A stretch of DNA of 64,000 bases from CAVQCJ01 sp963771835 (GTDB lineage: Bacteria; Actinomycetota; Actinomycetes; Prado026), in NCBI GenBank assembly GCA_963771835.1, contig CAVYVA010000001.1:1116001-1180000 (forward strand), written 5' to 3'. This document shows, in pieces, positions 63,830 through 64,000 of this stretch (position 1 is the stretch's first letter; every line of letters begins with the position of its first letter). Position numbers and translations under genes: made by a program. Under the pieces are notes generated by a model. That model was given only the letters and a program-made list of their open reading frames with translations, was not told the origin of the DNA and searched no databases.

Positions 63830-64000
63830 CGGTGCGGTCCACGGTCGCGGACCCCAGGACTCGGGTCCCGGCGTACAGCACCACGGCCTGGCCGGGGGCG
63901 ACGCCGAACGCGGGCTCGGCGAGGGCTACCCGCAACCGGTCGTCCGGCCCCGTCTCGGCGACCGCCGGCAGCTCCTCGCCGTGCGCGCGCAGCTGCGCGC
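63822..64000 (-). CDS. mnmA: tRNA-specific 2-thiouridylase, C-terminal fragment at window edge
   Basis: The last 59 codons are visible: LRAHGEELPAVAETG, then VALAEPAFGVAPGQAVVLYA and VLGSATVDRTGA with the stop at 63822. The PGQAVVLYAG...VLGSATV ending is the MnmA beta-barrel C-terminus, and mnmA normally precedes the MetE-like and ligA genes. It thiolates U34 of tRNA-Glu, -Gln and -Lys. The rest lies outside the window. Confidence 0.82.
   Translation of the reverse strand, partial: AQLRAHGEELPAVAETGPDDRLRVALAEPAFGVAPGQAVVLYAGTRVLGSATVDRTGA

Overview
The window is a stretch of a very GC-rich chromosome from an actinobacterium. The evidence is an F420-pathway guanylyltransferase (cofC/fbiD), an HU protein with a long lysine/alanine/proline tail, a zinc-type ribosomal protein L28, the GatCAB amidotransferase next to a gltX/tRNA-Gln/tRNA-Glu cluster, an IclR regulator divergent from leuCD, and the gene order leuCD-hup-cofC-plsC-gpsA-ddl-DUF3515-thiL-rpmB-DAK2. 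No 16S gene or other species marker is present, so I do not name a genus.

Layout. 0-9.3 kb holds housekeeping genes: a DAK2 protein cut by the left edge, rpmB, thiL, a small Lrp-type domain protein, DUF3515, ddl, a PLP trans-sulfuration enzyme, gpsA, plsC, cofC, a cold-shock-like protein and hup. 9.4-12.3 kb holds leuCD and a divergent IclR regulator with a perfect palindromic operator between them. 12.3-16.4 kb holds dimethylargininase, a NarL-type two-component pair, a secreted tandem-repeat protein that may share its operon, and a lipoprotein. 16.5-19.2 kb is a small, lower-GC island bounded by an intact tRNA-Glu gene and a 25-bp copy of that tRNA's 3' end; it carries two exported proteins of unknown function and no integrase. 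19.2-27.5 kb reads leftward: serA, leuB, ilvE, cimA, an FAH-family hydrolase, gltX, tRNA-Gln and tRNA-Glu. 27.8-32.4 kb is one very large secreted propeller protein. 32.4-38.7 kb holds ilvC, ilvN, ilvB (with leader peptide and attenuator), ilvD and a 2-hydroxyacid dehydrogenase. 38.8-45 kb holds PEP carboxylase, a glycine-rich surface protein, an aldo/keto reductase and a small membrane protein. 45-50.7 kb holds an OmpR-type two-component system divergent from a tightly overlapping redox operon: single-pass membrane protein, ferric-reductase-like b-heme protein, NuoF-like flavoprotein, ferredoxin and a DoxX-Rieske fusion. 50.8-64 kb holds a cyclase-family protein, gatBAC, two paralogous GGDEF-EAL membrane proteins flanking DUF1801, cupin and MarR genes, then ligA, a MetE-like protein and the end of mnmA.

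How the genes work together. Branched-chain amino acid synthesis dominates. CimA, LeuCD and LeuB can make 2-oxobutyrate from pyruvate without threonine; IlvBN, IlvC, IlvD and IlvE then finish isoleucine and valine. Control appears layered: the IclR palindrome at leuC, and short, apparently leaderless leader peptides followed by hairpins upstream of ilvB and cimA. gltX, the two tRNAs and gatCAB together form the indirect route to Gln-tRNA(Gln).

Caution on sequence quality: at least 13 genes, including ones expected to be essential (gpsA, thiL, gatA), carry about 20 apparent single-base indels. I read these mostly as sequencing errors and annotate across them; each is placed in the gene entries.
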